A stretch of 11,640 nt of DNA. It comes from Prevotellaceae bacterium. Lineage in GTDB: Bacteria > Bacteroidota > Bacteroidia > Bacteroidales > UBA932. Shown here piece after piece: positions 1 through 7,671 of the stretch; position 1 is the first letter of the stretch, and every line of letters starts with the position of its first letter. The position numbers and the translations under genes are program-made. The stretch lies in the NCBI GenBank assembly GCA_031257655.1, contig JAIROF010000129.1:1-11640 (forward strand). The letters are read 5' to 3'. The notes under the pieces are model-generated. The model worked only from the letters and a program-made list of their open reading frames with translations, ran no database searches and was not told the DNA's origin.

Positions 1-1542
1 TTACTTCCAGGTGTTTTGCGTGTACACCCCCGGGTTGGCGTCCAGCACCCACTGCGGGATGGGGAATATGCACCGGTTTGTGGTAGCTTCGGCCTCCTTA
101 AACTCCCATGCGGCGGTGAACGTTCCGAATCGGATTTGGTCTTGCCGGCGGTGTCCCTCCCATGCGAGCTCGCGTCCGCGCTCGTCCAGCAGCTCCTGGA
201 GGGTAAGCGAGGCTTCGGTGTAGGGCTCCAGCCCGGCGCGCGTATGCACAAGATTGGCGGCGGCGAGGGCGTCTGGGGTAGGCGCACCGTTGAGGCGCAG
301 CAGCGCTTCGGCCTTCATCAGCAGAATATCGGCGTAGCGGTAGATGGGGAAGTCGCTGTTGGCGTGGTGCCCTATGTCCGGCTCCAGCTCAAACTTTACA
401 AACCGCGCGCCCTCGAAGGTGTTGGCCGCCGTAGCGTCTTCGATTTTGCTGACCTGCGGGACGATAATGGCCGGGACGTCGCTCAGCCTGCTGTTGGAGT
501 ACCTCAGGGTGTCGTCGTCCTTTACTATAGGCCCCACGAGCCATTGCTTTTTTCGCAGGTCGTTGTCGGCGTACTTATTGTAGAAAGATTCCAGCGTACA
601 GGGGCCGTTCCACGGGCTGGTGGTGAATCCGTAAACACTCTGGTGGAGGTAGTGCAGGGTTATCAGGTGGAACATATTTCCTTCGGCCCTCACGGCGTCG
701 AACACCACGGGGAAGACGATTTCCTTGTTTCCGGTGTTCGCCTTTGTGAAGGTGGTAAAGTAGTCGTCGTTCAGGGCGTATCCGTATCCGCCGCCGATGA
801 TGGAGTCGCACTGCGCGACGGCGTCTTGCCAGCGCTGCGCTCCGGTGTACACTTCGGCGTTGAGGTAGAGCTTTGCCAGCATGGCGTGCGCCACCGGCTT
901 AGTCACCGATCCGTAGCTTACGCTTCGGCTCAGGCGGTTGATGTTGTCCAGTATTTCCTTTTCGATCCAGCGGAACACCTCTGCGCGGGCGCTCTGCGTT
1001 ATCGGCTCCGTGGTGCTTGCGCTGATGGCCACGTTGCCGTAGAGGTCCATGGCCAGCAGGTGGTAGAATGCGCGCAAAACCTTGGCTTCGGCTACGCCTT
1101 TGGCGGTAGCGTCGTCGTAGGCGCTTTCGTCGTTGCCTTTCAGCTTAGCGATCATGTCGAGGATGTTGTTGCACTTTCCCACGCCGCCGTAGGCAAAGCT
1201 CCATCCGTTGTTGACGTCGCGGGTATTTTCTCCCCACGTATGCTTGTGCAGGGACATGGGCACGCCGTTGTCGAACCAGTCGGTGCCTCTTGTGGGCACC
1301 ACCAGCTCGTCGGAGGTGTACTCCTGCAGGCTCCAGTATCCTTCGCGGAACACGTATCCGTGCTCTCCGGCCAGCTGGGTGTAGGCGTCGGCAATGAGCG
1401 CGGAGAGCTGCTCCGGCGTTTTGTAGTATTCGTCGGTCAGAATGTCCGAGTAAATTTCGGGTTCCAAGTCCGTACAGGCGCAGCAGCCTACGGCGAGGCC
1501 TGCGGCGACAAAAAGGGCGGTTGTTGTGCTGTTTCGTTTCAT
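1..1542 (-). CDS. susD: SusD/RagB-family outer-membrane nutrient-binding lipoprotein
   Basis: This is the surface lipoprotein partner of the SusC porin. SusD-family proteins sit as a lid over the TonB-dependent barrel and bind glycan or other oligomer substrates outside the cell. The 513-residue length is normal for the family. The N-terminus is a lipoprotein signal: basic MKR, a hydrophobic stretch, then LAVGC with Cys20 as the likely lipidated residue; Cys21 and Cys23 follow closely, so the exact cysteine is uncertain. Family marks include YKTPEQLSALIADAYTQL near residues 40-57, a central GxGKCNNILDMI-like helix, and a C-terminal ERGRELAWEGHRRQDQIRFG segment followed by FPIPQWVLDANPGVYTQN. 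The ATG lies 6 bp after the susC stop, so the two are surely cotranscribed. The stop codon is the first base triplet of the window, so the downstream gene is not visible. The substrate cannot be read from the sequence. Confidence 0.96.
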   Translation of the reverse strand: MKRNSTTTALFVAAGLAVGCCACTDLEPEIYSDILTDEYYKTPEQLSALIADAYTQLAGEHGYVFREGYWSLQEYTSDELVVPTRGTDWFDNGVPMSLHKHTWGENTRDVNNGWSFAYGGVGKCNNILDMIAKLKGNDESAYDDATAKGVAEAKVLRAFYHLLAMDLYGNVAISASTTEPITQSARAEVFRWIEKEILDNINRLSRSVSYGSVTKPVAHAMLAKLYLNAEVYTGAQRWQDAVAQCDSIIGGGYGYALNDDYFTTFTKANTGNKEIVFPVVFDAVRAEGNMFHLITLHYLHQSVYGFTTSPWNGPCTLESFYNKYADNDLRKKQWLVGPIVKDDDTLRYSNSRLSDVPAIIVPQVSKIEDATAANTFEGARFVKFELEPDIGHHANSDFPIYRYADILLMKAEALLRLNGAPTPDALAAANLVHTRAGLEPYTEASLTLQELLDERGRELAWEGHRRQDQIRFGTFTAAWEFKEAEATTNRCIFPIPQWVLDANPGVYTQNTWK

Positions 1543-1548
1543 GGCTGC

Positions 1549-4500
1549 TTAAAATTTTAAAGATATGCCTAAGTTAAACGTCCGTTGCCTGGGGTAGAAA
1601 GAGCGGGCGTCGAAGCCGGGTTGGAGGCTGTCTCCGTCTTTTGGCGCAATTTCGGGGTCAACGCCGGTGTATCCTGTCAGGGTAAGCAGGTTTTGCGCCG
1701 TGAAGTACACGCGCAGCGAGTGGATGTAGGAAGAAATTTCGCCGCTCAGCTTTGGGGTGTACCCAACGGTTACGTCGCTCAGCTTCAGGTAGCTTGCATC
1801 TTCGAGGTAGAATTCGGAGAAGCGGCGTATGGAGGCGTTGCTTTCGCCCGAAGTTTTCCAGGCCGTCAGCAGGGAGGCCTGGCCTTTTACGGCCGAGAGC
1901 AGGGCATTTTCTACGTTTCGCGTATTTTCAAAGAAGTAGCGGGTTTCGTTAAATATCAGCCCCCCAAGCTGCCCTCTAAAGTTGAGCGCCGCGTCCAGCG
2001 CCTTGTAGCGGAGGGCGGCGTTGAAGCCAAAGGTTACGTCCGGCTGGGCGTTTCCGAGTATTACGCGGTCGCCCTCCTGCGGATTGGTGGAGTATCCGCC
2101 GGCCGGCGTTGCAAACACCCACTCCCCGCTTTTGTTGATGCCGTAGTAGCGCCAGCCGTAGAAGTTGCCAATCGGCTTGCCCTCCTCCAGGCGCATCACG
2201 TAGCTGCCGGTTTCGCCGTCGCCCGAGCTGATGTAGCCGGTGTTGAGGTAGCTGGGGTTTTCGGCGTCCTGAGAGTAGCCGGACGAAAGGCGTACCACCT
2301 TGTTCCGGTTCAGGGCGGCGGTAAGCCCCAGGTCCAGCGTAAGCGCCGCGCTTTTGACGGCCGCCCCGTTGAGCGCCAGCTCCACGCCGTAGTTGTGTAT
2401 TTGGCCGTAGTTGTCCCACATCGTTCCCACCGGGTTGGGGGGGCTGGGCACGTTGTACTCGTACAGCAGGTCGGTGGTGTTCCTGAAGTAGCCGTCGATG
2501 GCGCCGTAAATCCTGCTGTTGAGGATGGCAAAGTCTATGCCGAGGTTGTACTCGTGCTTTTTCTCCCATCGGATGCGCTCGTTGAGGTTAGAAACGATGT
2601 TGAAGGGGATGATCCAGCTGCCGTCAACGAATATCTGCGAGCTGCCTTGCCCCAGCCTCATGGCGTAGAGGTAGCTTTCGCCGGGCATGTTTCCCGTAAT
2701 GCCGTACCCGGCCCTCAGCTTGAGGTCGTTGACAAAGGCGATGCCCTGCATAAAATCCTCCCTGTCCACCACCCAGCTTGCGCTCACGGCGGGAAAAATG
2801 CCCCAGGGTCCCAGGTTGGGGTCTGCCTTCTTCCCGAACTTTGAGGAGCCCTCCATGCGGACGCTGGCGTTGAGGAAGTACTTCCGGTCGAAGCTGTAGA
2901 GGGCTCGGGCAAAGAACGAGGCCAGCTTGTCGGAGTACTTTGAGCTGGCAATGCCGGCGGCGGAGTTGCCCAGCTCCGCAATATTTTTCAGCCCCTGCCC
3001 GTTTCCCAGGTTATTGTACGAGAGCTTGTCCAGCGTAAACTGCGTGTTGGAGGTGTTGAAGCTCTGGTACACGTTGTACTGGTAGGCCTGTCCGAGGAGG
3101 AGCTGGAGGTCGTTTTTGCCGAATTGCGCCACGTATTGCAGCGTATTTTCTACCACCTGCGATCGGTTGTTTGCCTGCGACTGGCTGGCCACGCCCCCCT
3201 TTCCGAACACCTCGCGCAGGGTGGAGGCCTGGTACTTTCCGTTCCACGCTCCGTTTTCCTGCAGCGAGTAGAACGTAGAGAGCTTGAGGAAGGAAAATAG
3301 GTTGAGGCTGGCGCGAACGCTTCCTTGCAGCCCCTTATCCTTCTGGTCGTTGTCCGTCATGTTGATGTCGGCCACCGGGTTGCGGGAGTAGAAGTTGTCC
3401 GATTCAAAGTAGCCGCCGTAGCGGGCGTACTCCGGCGCATCGGAGTAGATGGGCATCGTAGGGTTGGTGCGCACCGCCTGCAGGAAGTTGTCGTAGTTTG
3501 CCCACGCCTTGCTGCCGGAGGTGTAGGCCAGGTCGTAGGCCAGGTCGAGCTTACCGTTGAGGGCTTTTTGGTTGGCGGCAAACCGTCCGTTCAGCTCCTC
3601 GTAGTCCGACTTCAGGGCAATTCCCTCCACCCTGCGGTAGCCAAAGGAGGCGCGGTAGCTGAACTTTGCTGCGCTACCGCTCATAGACACGGCGTGGCTG
3701 TGGCTCACCGGCGTGCGGGTAATGGCGCCAATCCAGTCGGTAGAGGCGCCGTAATCCACCCCCATTCCCTTGTCTACCATGTACGCTCTGTACTCGTTGG
3801 CGGTGAGGATGCGGGGTTTTTTGGCCATGACGCCGGTGCTGAGCGAGCCGCTGTACTCCACGTCCGACACGGGGCTTCCCTGCCCCATTTCTCCTCTTTT
3901 GGTCGTTATCAGCACCACGCCGGCGTTGGCGCGCGTGCCGTAGATAGCGGCGGCAGCGCCATCCTTCAGCACGTCGATCGATTCGATGTCGCTGGGCAAA
4001 ACGGAGCTGATGTTTCCGCCGGGCACGCCGTCAATGACGTAGAGCGGCTCGGCCGAGCCGCTGATGCTACCCACGCCCCGGAGCTGTATTTTGTAGGAGT
4101 TTTGCGCCGGATCGTCGCCGCCGTTCTTGATGACCACCAGCCCGGCAACTTTGCCCTGTATCAGCCCCATGGGGTTGGCAACGGCGCCCTGGTTAAAATC
4201 GTTCGGCTTTAGGCTGGTAATGGCGCCGGTAACCTCCTTCTTTGTTTGCGATCCGTAGCCGATGACCACCACCTCGTCCAGCCCCTTGGCGTCCTCTACC
4301 AGCGTAACGCGGAGCATCGCCTGACCGGTAAACGCAATCCGCTGCGGGAGGTAGCCCAAGTACGAAATTTCGATGTCGCTGTTGTGCTCTACGTTGTTGA
4401 GCGTAAAGTAGCCGTTGGCGTCGCTGAAGGTTCCATAGCTGGAGCCTTTGATGACGACAGAAGCGCCCACAATCGCTTCACCCGCCGCATCTACCACCTG

Positions 4501-4647
4501 TCCCCTTGCAGCTCCCTGGGCGTAGGCAGCAGAACAGCGCATCGCTGCGAGCAAAATAAGTAGCGAATACTTCGTAGCAGAAAGCCTCAGCAGCTTGAGA
4601 AAGCCCGGACTGCTCGTGGAGAGCCTCCATTTTATTCTGTTTTTCAT
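1549..4647 (-). CDS. susC: SusC/RagA-family TonB-linked outer-membrane transporter
   Basis: This is the TonB-dependent outer-membrane channel that imports the ligand captured by SusD, using energy passed from the inner membrane. The protein has 1032 residues, usual for the family. Order of parts: a long basic N-region and hydrophobic signal ending near AYAQ (about residue 44); a carboxypeptidase-regulatory-like beta domain at about 48-120 (GQVVDAAGEAIVGASV, then a SYLGY strand); the SusC-signature LDEVVVIGYGSQTKKEVTG at about 123-141; a plug with EPLYVIDGVPGG and SIDVLKDGAAAAIYGTRAN at about 200-241; then the beta barrel from about 260, ending in a terminal phenylalanine (LGISLKF) as barrel proteins do. 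There is no ECF sigma/anti-sigma pair next to it and no extended STN domain at the N-terminus, which fits control by the neighbouring DUF6377-type regulator (inference). Confidence 0.97.
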   Translation of the reverse strand: MKNRIKWRLSTSSPGFLKLLRLSATKYSLLILLAAMRCSAAYAQGAARGQVVDAAGEAIVGASVVIKGSSYGTFSDANGYFTLNNVEHNSDIEISYLGYLPQRIAFTGQAMLRVTLVEDAKGLDEVVVIGYGSQTKKEVTGAITSLKPNDFNQGAVANPMGLIQGKVAGLVVIKNGGDDPAQNSYKIQLRGVGSISGSAEPLYVIDGVPGGNISSVLPSDIESIDVLKDGAAAAIYGTRANAGVVLITTKRGEMGQGSPVSDVEYSGSLSTGVMAKKPRILTANEYRAYMVDKGMGVDYGASTDWIGAITRTPVSHSHAVSMSGSAAKFSYRASFGYRRVEGIALKSDYEELNGRFAANQKALNGKLDLAYDLAYTSGSKAWANYDNFLQAVRTNPTMPIYSDAPEYARYGGYFESDNFYSRNPVADINMTDNDQKDKGLQGSVRASLNLFSFLKLSTFYSLQENGAWNGKYQASTLREVFGKGGVASQSQANNRSQVVENTLQYVAQFGKNDLQLLLGQAYQYNVYQSFNTSNTQFTLDKLSYNNLGNGQGLKNIAELGNSAAGIASSKYSDKLASFFARALYSFDRKYFLNASVRMEGSSKFGKKADPNLGPWGIFPAVSASWVVDREDFMQGIAFVNDLKLRAGYGITGNMPGESYLYAMRLGQGSSQIFVDGSWIIPFNIVSNLNERIRWEKKHEYNLGIDFAILNSRIYGAIDGYFRNTTDLLYEYNVPSPPNPVGTMWDNYGQIHNYGVELALNGAAVKSAALTLDLGLTAALNRNKVVRLSSGYSQDAENPSYLNTGYISSGDGETGSYVMRLEEGKPIGNFYGWRYYGINKSGEWVFATPAGGYSTNPQEGDRVILGNAQPDVTFGFNAALRYKALDAALNFRGQLGGLIFNETRYFFENTRNVENALLSAVKGQASLLTAWKTSGESNASIRRFSEFYLEDASYLKLSDVTVGYTPKLSGEISSYIHSLRVYFTAQNLLTLTGYTGVDPEIAPKDGDSLQPGFDARSFYPRQRTFNLGISLKF

Positions 4648-4716
4648 ATCTCGATAGCTTTAAAAAATGACATTTGGGTTACGGGTTGCCTTTTGTGCTC
4701 GTGCAAGTACACGCTG

Positions 4717-4744
4717 CAAATATATTGGGATATGCGCCGCATAT
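4717..4744 (-). promoter_or_regulatory. Candidate susC promoter -7 box with adjoining palindrome
   Basis: On the minus strand, TATATTTG (4717-4724) matches the Bacteroidota -7 consensus TAnnTTTG and lies about 70 bp before the susC start. No TTG -33 box is visible at the right distance. Instead a perfect 15-bp palindrome, ATATGCG-C-CGCATAT (4730-4744), sits 5 bp upstream of the -7 box. A missing -33 box next to a symmetric site suggests a promoter that depends on, or is blocked by, a DNA-binding protein. The box is seen; its use is inferred. Confidence 0.55.
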
Positions 4745-4905
4745 TTTTTGGGCTAAATAAAAAGTAAACCCATTTTGCCTGCAAATGGAATTATCGAGCT
4801 GACAGCAACGGCGTTGGGAAAATCGGGCAGGGGCAAAAAAGTAAATCGAATGTAAGCGATTTGGGCTTCAATGCTGCGCGCTAAAAAACAAATCGCAGCT
4901 TTCGA

Positions 4906-5003
4906 CCGTGCGGAGTAGGAGTAGGAGTTGCGAGAGGCTACGCGCCGCGCGCCGCCGTGCGGAGTAGGAGCTGCGAGAGGCTACGCGCGGTGCGCCGCGC
5001 GGC
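4906..5003. repeat. Tandem GC-rich direct repeat, two copies
   Basis: Two adjacent copies begin CCGTGCGGAGTAGGAG, at 4906 and 4955, and continue into TGCGAGAGGCTACGCGC. The first copy carries an extra TAGGAG hexamer, making it about 6 bp longer. The repeat fills the space between the end of the regulator gene and the susC upstream region. It codes for nothing credible. Function unknown; it may be a repetitive extragenic palindrome-like unit. Confidence 0.8.
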
Positions 5004-5025
5004 GTGCGTCTCTGCAGCGCAGCTC
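4968..5025 (-). terminator. Long GC-rich hairpin overlapping the regulator stop codon
   Basis: GAGCTGCG at 4968-4975 pairs perfectly with CGCAGCTC at 5018-5025; further in, AGAG (4976-4979) can pair with CTCT (5010-5013), and a 12-bp palindrome CGCCGCGCGGCG (4993-5004) lies in the middle. The outer arm overlaps the stop codon of the minus-strand regulator gene (5024-5026). No U-run follows on the transcribed strand, so it is not a classic intrinsic terminator. It may act as an mRNA 3' stabiliser, a weak terminator, or part of a palindromic repeat. Confidence 0.45.
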
Positions 5026-6667
5026 AAAACTTCATGACGATTTCTTCAAACTTGTCGCGCGGCACAATGGCGTTGTTGCGGTACTTGGAGCGGTAGTTGT
5101 AGATGGTATAAATGGAGTAGCGCAAAAATCCGGCAATTTTGGCGCTATCGGTGATACCCAGCCGCAGCAGGGCAAAAATTCGCAGCTCAACCGTCAGCTC
5201 AGACGGGTGCTTGGGCTGAATTTGCTCGCTTTCGGGCAGCAGCTTGTTAAACTCCTGCACAAAGTTGGGAAACAGGTTGAGGAACGTAGCATCAAAGTTC
5301 CGGTAAAACTCCTCCAGCTCGTCTTCGATAATTTGCGTTGACTTCAGCGCCCGGAAGAGCTCCTCCATATTTCCGTTGGCGGCCTTTTTGTTCAGGGATT
5401 TACGGTAGGCGCTCAGCTTGTCAATGTACAGGGAGCACTGGTTTAGGAAGTGGCCAATGTACTCCTCCTTGATGTGGTTGGTTTCGGAGAGGCGGATGTT
5501 CGCTTTTTTCAGGTTGGCGTTGGTTTTCATGAGCTTTTTCCGCGTTTGGGATAAATTTCTCATTTGCATGAACAGGTAGAAAATAACGCCAATGCCAAAC
5601 AGGGTTAGGATTCCGATGATGATAACGGTGAGCAGCAGATTTTTTTGGTAGTGCTCCCGCTCTATCTGGTAGGCCTTGTCGATGAGGGGCAGTATTTTGG
5701 CGGTTTGGATGTTGCGCAGGCGGGCGTTGTAGAAGTTGGCATCCTCCATGCTTTTTTTGATGTACCGGTTGGAGCGGCCAACATCGCCATCGTTCAGGAG
5801 GTAAAAGGCCAGGTCGCGCAGGGAAGTATTTTCCTTCACGGAAGCTTTTACGTCGGCAATGGCCGATCGGACCAGGTACTCCTTTTGCGCGGTTTCGTTA
5901 CCCTTTGCCGCGTAGAGCGAAGCCATCAGCGAAGTCAGGATGGCGTACTCCCGCGTTTCGGCGTCCACGTCCGCGAGGTAGGGCAAAAGGGCATTTTCGG
6001 CTGCGGCGTAGCTTTGCGATTCGATGCACTTGGCGGCGTAGTTCGTAGCGTAGCTGTACCCCCGAGGCGATACAGACAGCGCCGAATCGCGGTACGCGTT
6101 TTTCAGCGCCATAAAATTTTCTTCGCCGGCGTTGTCCGTATATTCAGCCCAGTAGAGGTACGCTTCGCTGTAGGCGTTGTAGTAGGCGGGCAGGTGCTCC
6201 CGCGCCAGCTCCTCTTTGCGGATGGCGTTCAGGAGCGCTATGGCCTCCGTAAAGCGGGCATAGGTAGAGTACATGCGCGCCAGCTGCATTTTGCACTCGT
6301 TTATCCGGCTAACATGGTTCATCCCGGTGGCCAACGCCAAGTGTACTTTCACGTAGCGCATGGCCGAATCGAAGATGTAGGCCTCGTACTCTTTGTAGAG
6401 GTGGTAGTAAATCGTGTCCCGCTCTTCGGGCGAGACGTTTCGGGCGAGCTGGCGCTTCAAGGCCGTGAGCCGCTGCTCTTTTCGGCGGTCGTACTCGCCC
6501 ACGCTGTCCAGCGCGCTGTCCAGCGCCCACAGCAGCGTGGAGACCTCTCCGCTTCCGTGCAAAGCGAAAGGGCAAAGGGCGAAAAAAGCGCATAGCGTAG
6601 CGCGGGTTGCTGCACCGGGTAGTATTTTCAGTAGTATTTTTAGTCGTATTTTTAGTGCTGCTCTCAT
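5024..6667 (-). CDS. Membrane-spanning DUF6377-type regulator (TPR sensor, transmembrane helix, C-terminal HTH)
   Basis: Likely a one-protein sensor-regulator for the adjacent susC/susD genes. The 547 residues show a signal-like hydrophobic stretch at about 22-38, a helical TPR-like region at about 55-335 expected in the periplasm, one transmembrane helix at about 343-367 (LLLTVIIIGILTLFGIGVIF), a coiled-coil linker at about 368-398, and a cytoplasmic domain at about 403-547. The segment at 491-533 (LTVELRIFALLRLGITDSAK, then IAGFLRYSIYTIYNYRSKYR) reads like a LuxR/GerE-type helix-turn-helix. This layout is that of DUF6377 proteins and resembles SusR-type regulators of Bacteroides; the family call is from memory of these proteins, not a search. 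It is encoded upstream of susC on the same strand with 376 bp between them, which supports a local regulatory role. Its first codons contain a 12-bp tandem repeat. Confidence 0.85.
   Translation of the reverse strand: MRAALKIRLKILLKILPGAATRATLCAFFALCPFALHGSGEVSTLLWALDSALDSVGEYDRRKEQRLTALKRQLARNVSPEERDTIYYHLYKEYEAYIFDSAMRYVKVHLALATGMNHVSRINECKMQLARMYSTYARFTEAIALLNAIRKEELAREHLPAYYNAYSEAYLYWAEYTDNAGEENFMALKNAYRDSALSVSPRGYSYATNYAAKCIESQSYAAAENALLPYLADVDAETREYAILTSLMASLYAAKGNETAQKEYLVRSAIADVKASVKENTSLRDLAFYLLNDGDVGRSNRYIKKSMEDANFYNARLRNIQTAKILPLIDKAYQIEREHYQKNLLLTVIIIGILTLFGIGVIFYLFMQMRNLSQTRKKLMKTNANLKKANIRLSETNHIKEEYIGHFLNQCSLYIDKLSAYRKSLNKKAANGNMEELFRALKSTQIIEDELEEFYRNFDATFLNLFPNFVQEFNKLLPESEQIQPKHPSELTVELRIFALLRLGITDSAKIAGFLRYSIYTIYNYRSKYRNNAIVPRDKFEEIVMKF
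6618..6653. repeat. Three-copy 12-bp tandem repeat at the start of the regulator gene
   Basis: Units GGTAGTATTTTC (6618-6629), AGTAGTATTTTT (6630-6641) and AGTCGTATTTTT (6642-6653) lie head to tail inside codons of the regulator. Because 12 is a multiple of three, copy-number change would keep the frame and only lengthen the basic-hydrophobic KIRL/KILL/KILP run before the signal-like helix. Confidence 0.85.
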
Positions 6668-6711
6668 TCTCTTCTATTTTAATTCATTTTGACCTGCGCC
6701 GGCTCTTTTCC

Positions 6712-6828
6712 CCCGTGCAGGGTAACGTCCCGTGCAGGATGCAGGGGGTAAGTCCCGTGCAGGATAGCGTAAAGAGCGCGGCTGCGCTGCGCCGGTCGCT
6801 ATCGGGCACCGGCACCGGCACCGGCATC
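6712..6828. repeat. Short GC repeats upstream of the regulator
   Basis: CCCGTGCAGG occurs three times on the plus strand (6712-6721, 6729-6738, 6754-6763); the last two are embedded in similar contexts (TAACGT or TAAGT before, AT after). About 40 bp on, GGCACC is repeated three times (6805-6822), followed by GGCATC. All lie in the noncoding leader region of the minus-strand regulator gene. Confidence 0.8.
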
Positions 6829-7007
6829 GGGCAACGGCATGAGGCGCACATGCGCATTGGCCACCGCCTTACACGAATATACAAAATTTCCGGCAAATTC
6901 GGAAGAGGAGATGCTATTTGCGCTGTAGCACAACGTGTTATCGCCATTTTGTGGCGCCAACCCTTAGAAAAGTTGATTGCAAGTCGCTGATTTACAGCTG
7001 TATGTGA

Positions 7008-7017
7008 GGGGGGGGGG
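7008..7017. repeat. Homopolymeric G10 tract in the intergenic region
   Basis: A run of ten G residues lies in noncoding DNA about 340 bp upstream of the regulator start. Such tracts are prone to slippage and to sequencing error. It is not inside a credible gene. Confidence 0.75.
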
Positions 7018-7085
7018 TAGCAATAGCGCTGCCGACGTACAAACGTCGTGCGCAGAGGAGATTTTGATACTTTTTCATAGCACAC

Positions 7086-7349
7086 CTTACATTAAAGATT
7101 ACCATCACAAAATTAGCGTTTTTTTTCACCCATCCTCAAGCTTTAGTATTAAATTGTACCAAATTAGCGCTATCTTTTTCTGTTTTTTTTCCGGTTGCGA
7201 CTGGTTTGCGCCCGGTTGCTCTGTCATTCGGGCAGATCGAGGCGACATGGCGGAGTTTCACCGGAGCGATACCTCCACCGGTTGGTGATTTTGTCCGTGA
7301 CGTGGACGAATTGGGCGAAAAAATTCACGGTAGAGCGACTAAAATTCCG
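7086..7349. other. Gene-free AT-rich intergenic stretch
   Basis: No credible gene is seen on either strand. Apart from the candidate regulator promoter (7108-7139) it contains two copies of CAAATTAGCG or a near match (around 7109 and 7160), and a short inverted repeat ACCGG/CCGGT around 7260-7282. Its base composition differs from the coding DNA on both sides. Confidence 0.5.
7108..7139 (-). promoter_or_regulatory. Candidate promoter for the DUF6377-type regulator
   Basis: On the minus strand, TTG (7137-7139), a 21-bp spacer and TAATTTTG (7108-7115) match the Bacteroidota TTG-N19-21-TAnnTTTG pattern. It points toward the regulator gene but lies about 440 bp from its start, which would mean an unusually long leader containing the G10 tract and GC repeats. 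No better-placed full match was seen, so the assignment is weak. Confidence 0.3.
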
Positions 7350-7580
7350 GGTGATGTCATAAATTGCACGATACAGTAAATATTATGCTGATTATAAATC
7401 GTTTACATTAATGAGGTTGGTGAGGTTAGTGAGGTTGTTATTTCTACTGTATCTCCCTGCTACTTAGGTTGTTTTGTTATTAAAATTAGGTGTAACCGAG
7501 CGCAGCGAGTTCACGAACACCAAAAATAAGCACGAGTGAGTAAATGAGGTTTTTTGCTCCCTACAATTTATGACACTACC
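7350..7580. mobile_element. 231-bp inverted-repeat element, probably a MITE or IS remnant
   Basis: The left end reads GGTGATGTCATAAATTG (7350-7366). The right end, read on the minus strand, is GGTAGTGTCATAAATTG (7564-7580), so 15 of 17 bases match and the terminal GGT is shared. The interior is AT-rich, has no open reading frame of note, and contains a 9-bp tandem repeat (TGAGGTTRG, 7412-7438) plus a partial inverted sequence GGTGTAAC/GTTCAC/ACACC around 7490-7522. The ends resemble in form those of the insertion sequence at the right of the window (GGTGGTGTTCTACAAAG). No target-site duplication is visible in the flanks, so it may be old or a deletion product. The size and lack of a transposase fit a miniature inverted-repeat element moved in trans. 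Confidence 0.65.
7412..7438. repeat. 9-bp tandem repeat inside the inverted-repeat element
   Basis: TGAGGTTGG, TGAGGTTAG and TGAGGTTGT follow each other without spacing. A fourth TGAGGTT lies near the right end of the same element at about 7545. Function unknown. Confidence 0.75.
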
Positions 7581-7671
7581 ATAACGGGAGAACCCTTTAA
7601 TTAAAAAAACCGCCAAAAATACCAGCCGTCCGAACGGTGGAGGGCGTCTGGCGTTCTCCGATTTTTTTTTA

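Noticed and set aside
16..1560. Very long open frame (514 codons) on the plus strand, antisense to susD
   Set aside because: It mirrors susD codon structure in GC-rich DNA, has low-complexity Val/Gly-rich content and no recognisable domain; susD is unmistakable.
1585..2844. 419-codon plus-strand open frame antisense to susC; likewise 3325-4212
   Set aside because: Same cause: complement of a strongly biased real gene. No motif, promoter or independent support.
5645..6595. 316-codon plus-strand open frame antisense to the regulator gene
   Set aside because: Shadow of the DUF6377-type gene, which has clear domain order and a transmembrane helix.
7033..7048. CGACGT-ACAA-ACGTCG inverted repeat
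   Set aside because: Six-base arms with no nearby promoter or T tract; could occur by chance in this GC-rich DNA.
6684..7085. 133-codon minus-strand frame upstream of the regulator
   Set aside because: It is made of simple repeats (PVPVPVP, CTG-rich) and a Pro run from the C10 tract; no domain and no promoter in place.
6977..7288. 103-codon plus-strand frame in the intergenic region
   Set aside because: Composition is atypical for protein, with no motif and no promoter.
7412..7560. Repeats that might suggest a CRISPR array
   Set aside because: The 9-bp units are contiguous, with no spacers and no cas genes in the window.
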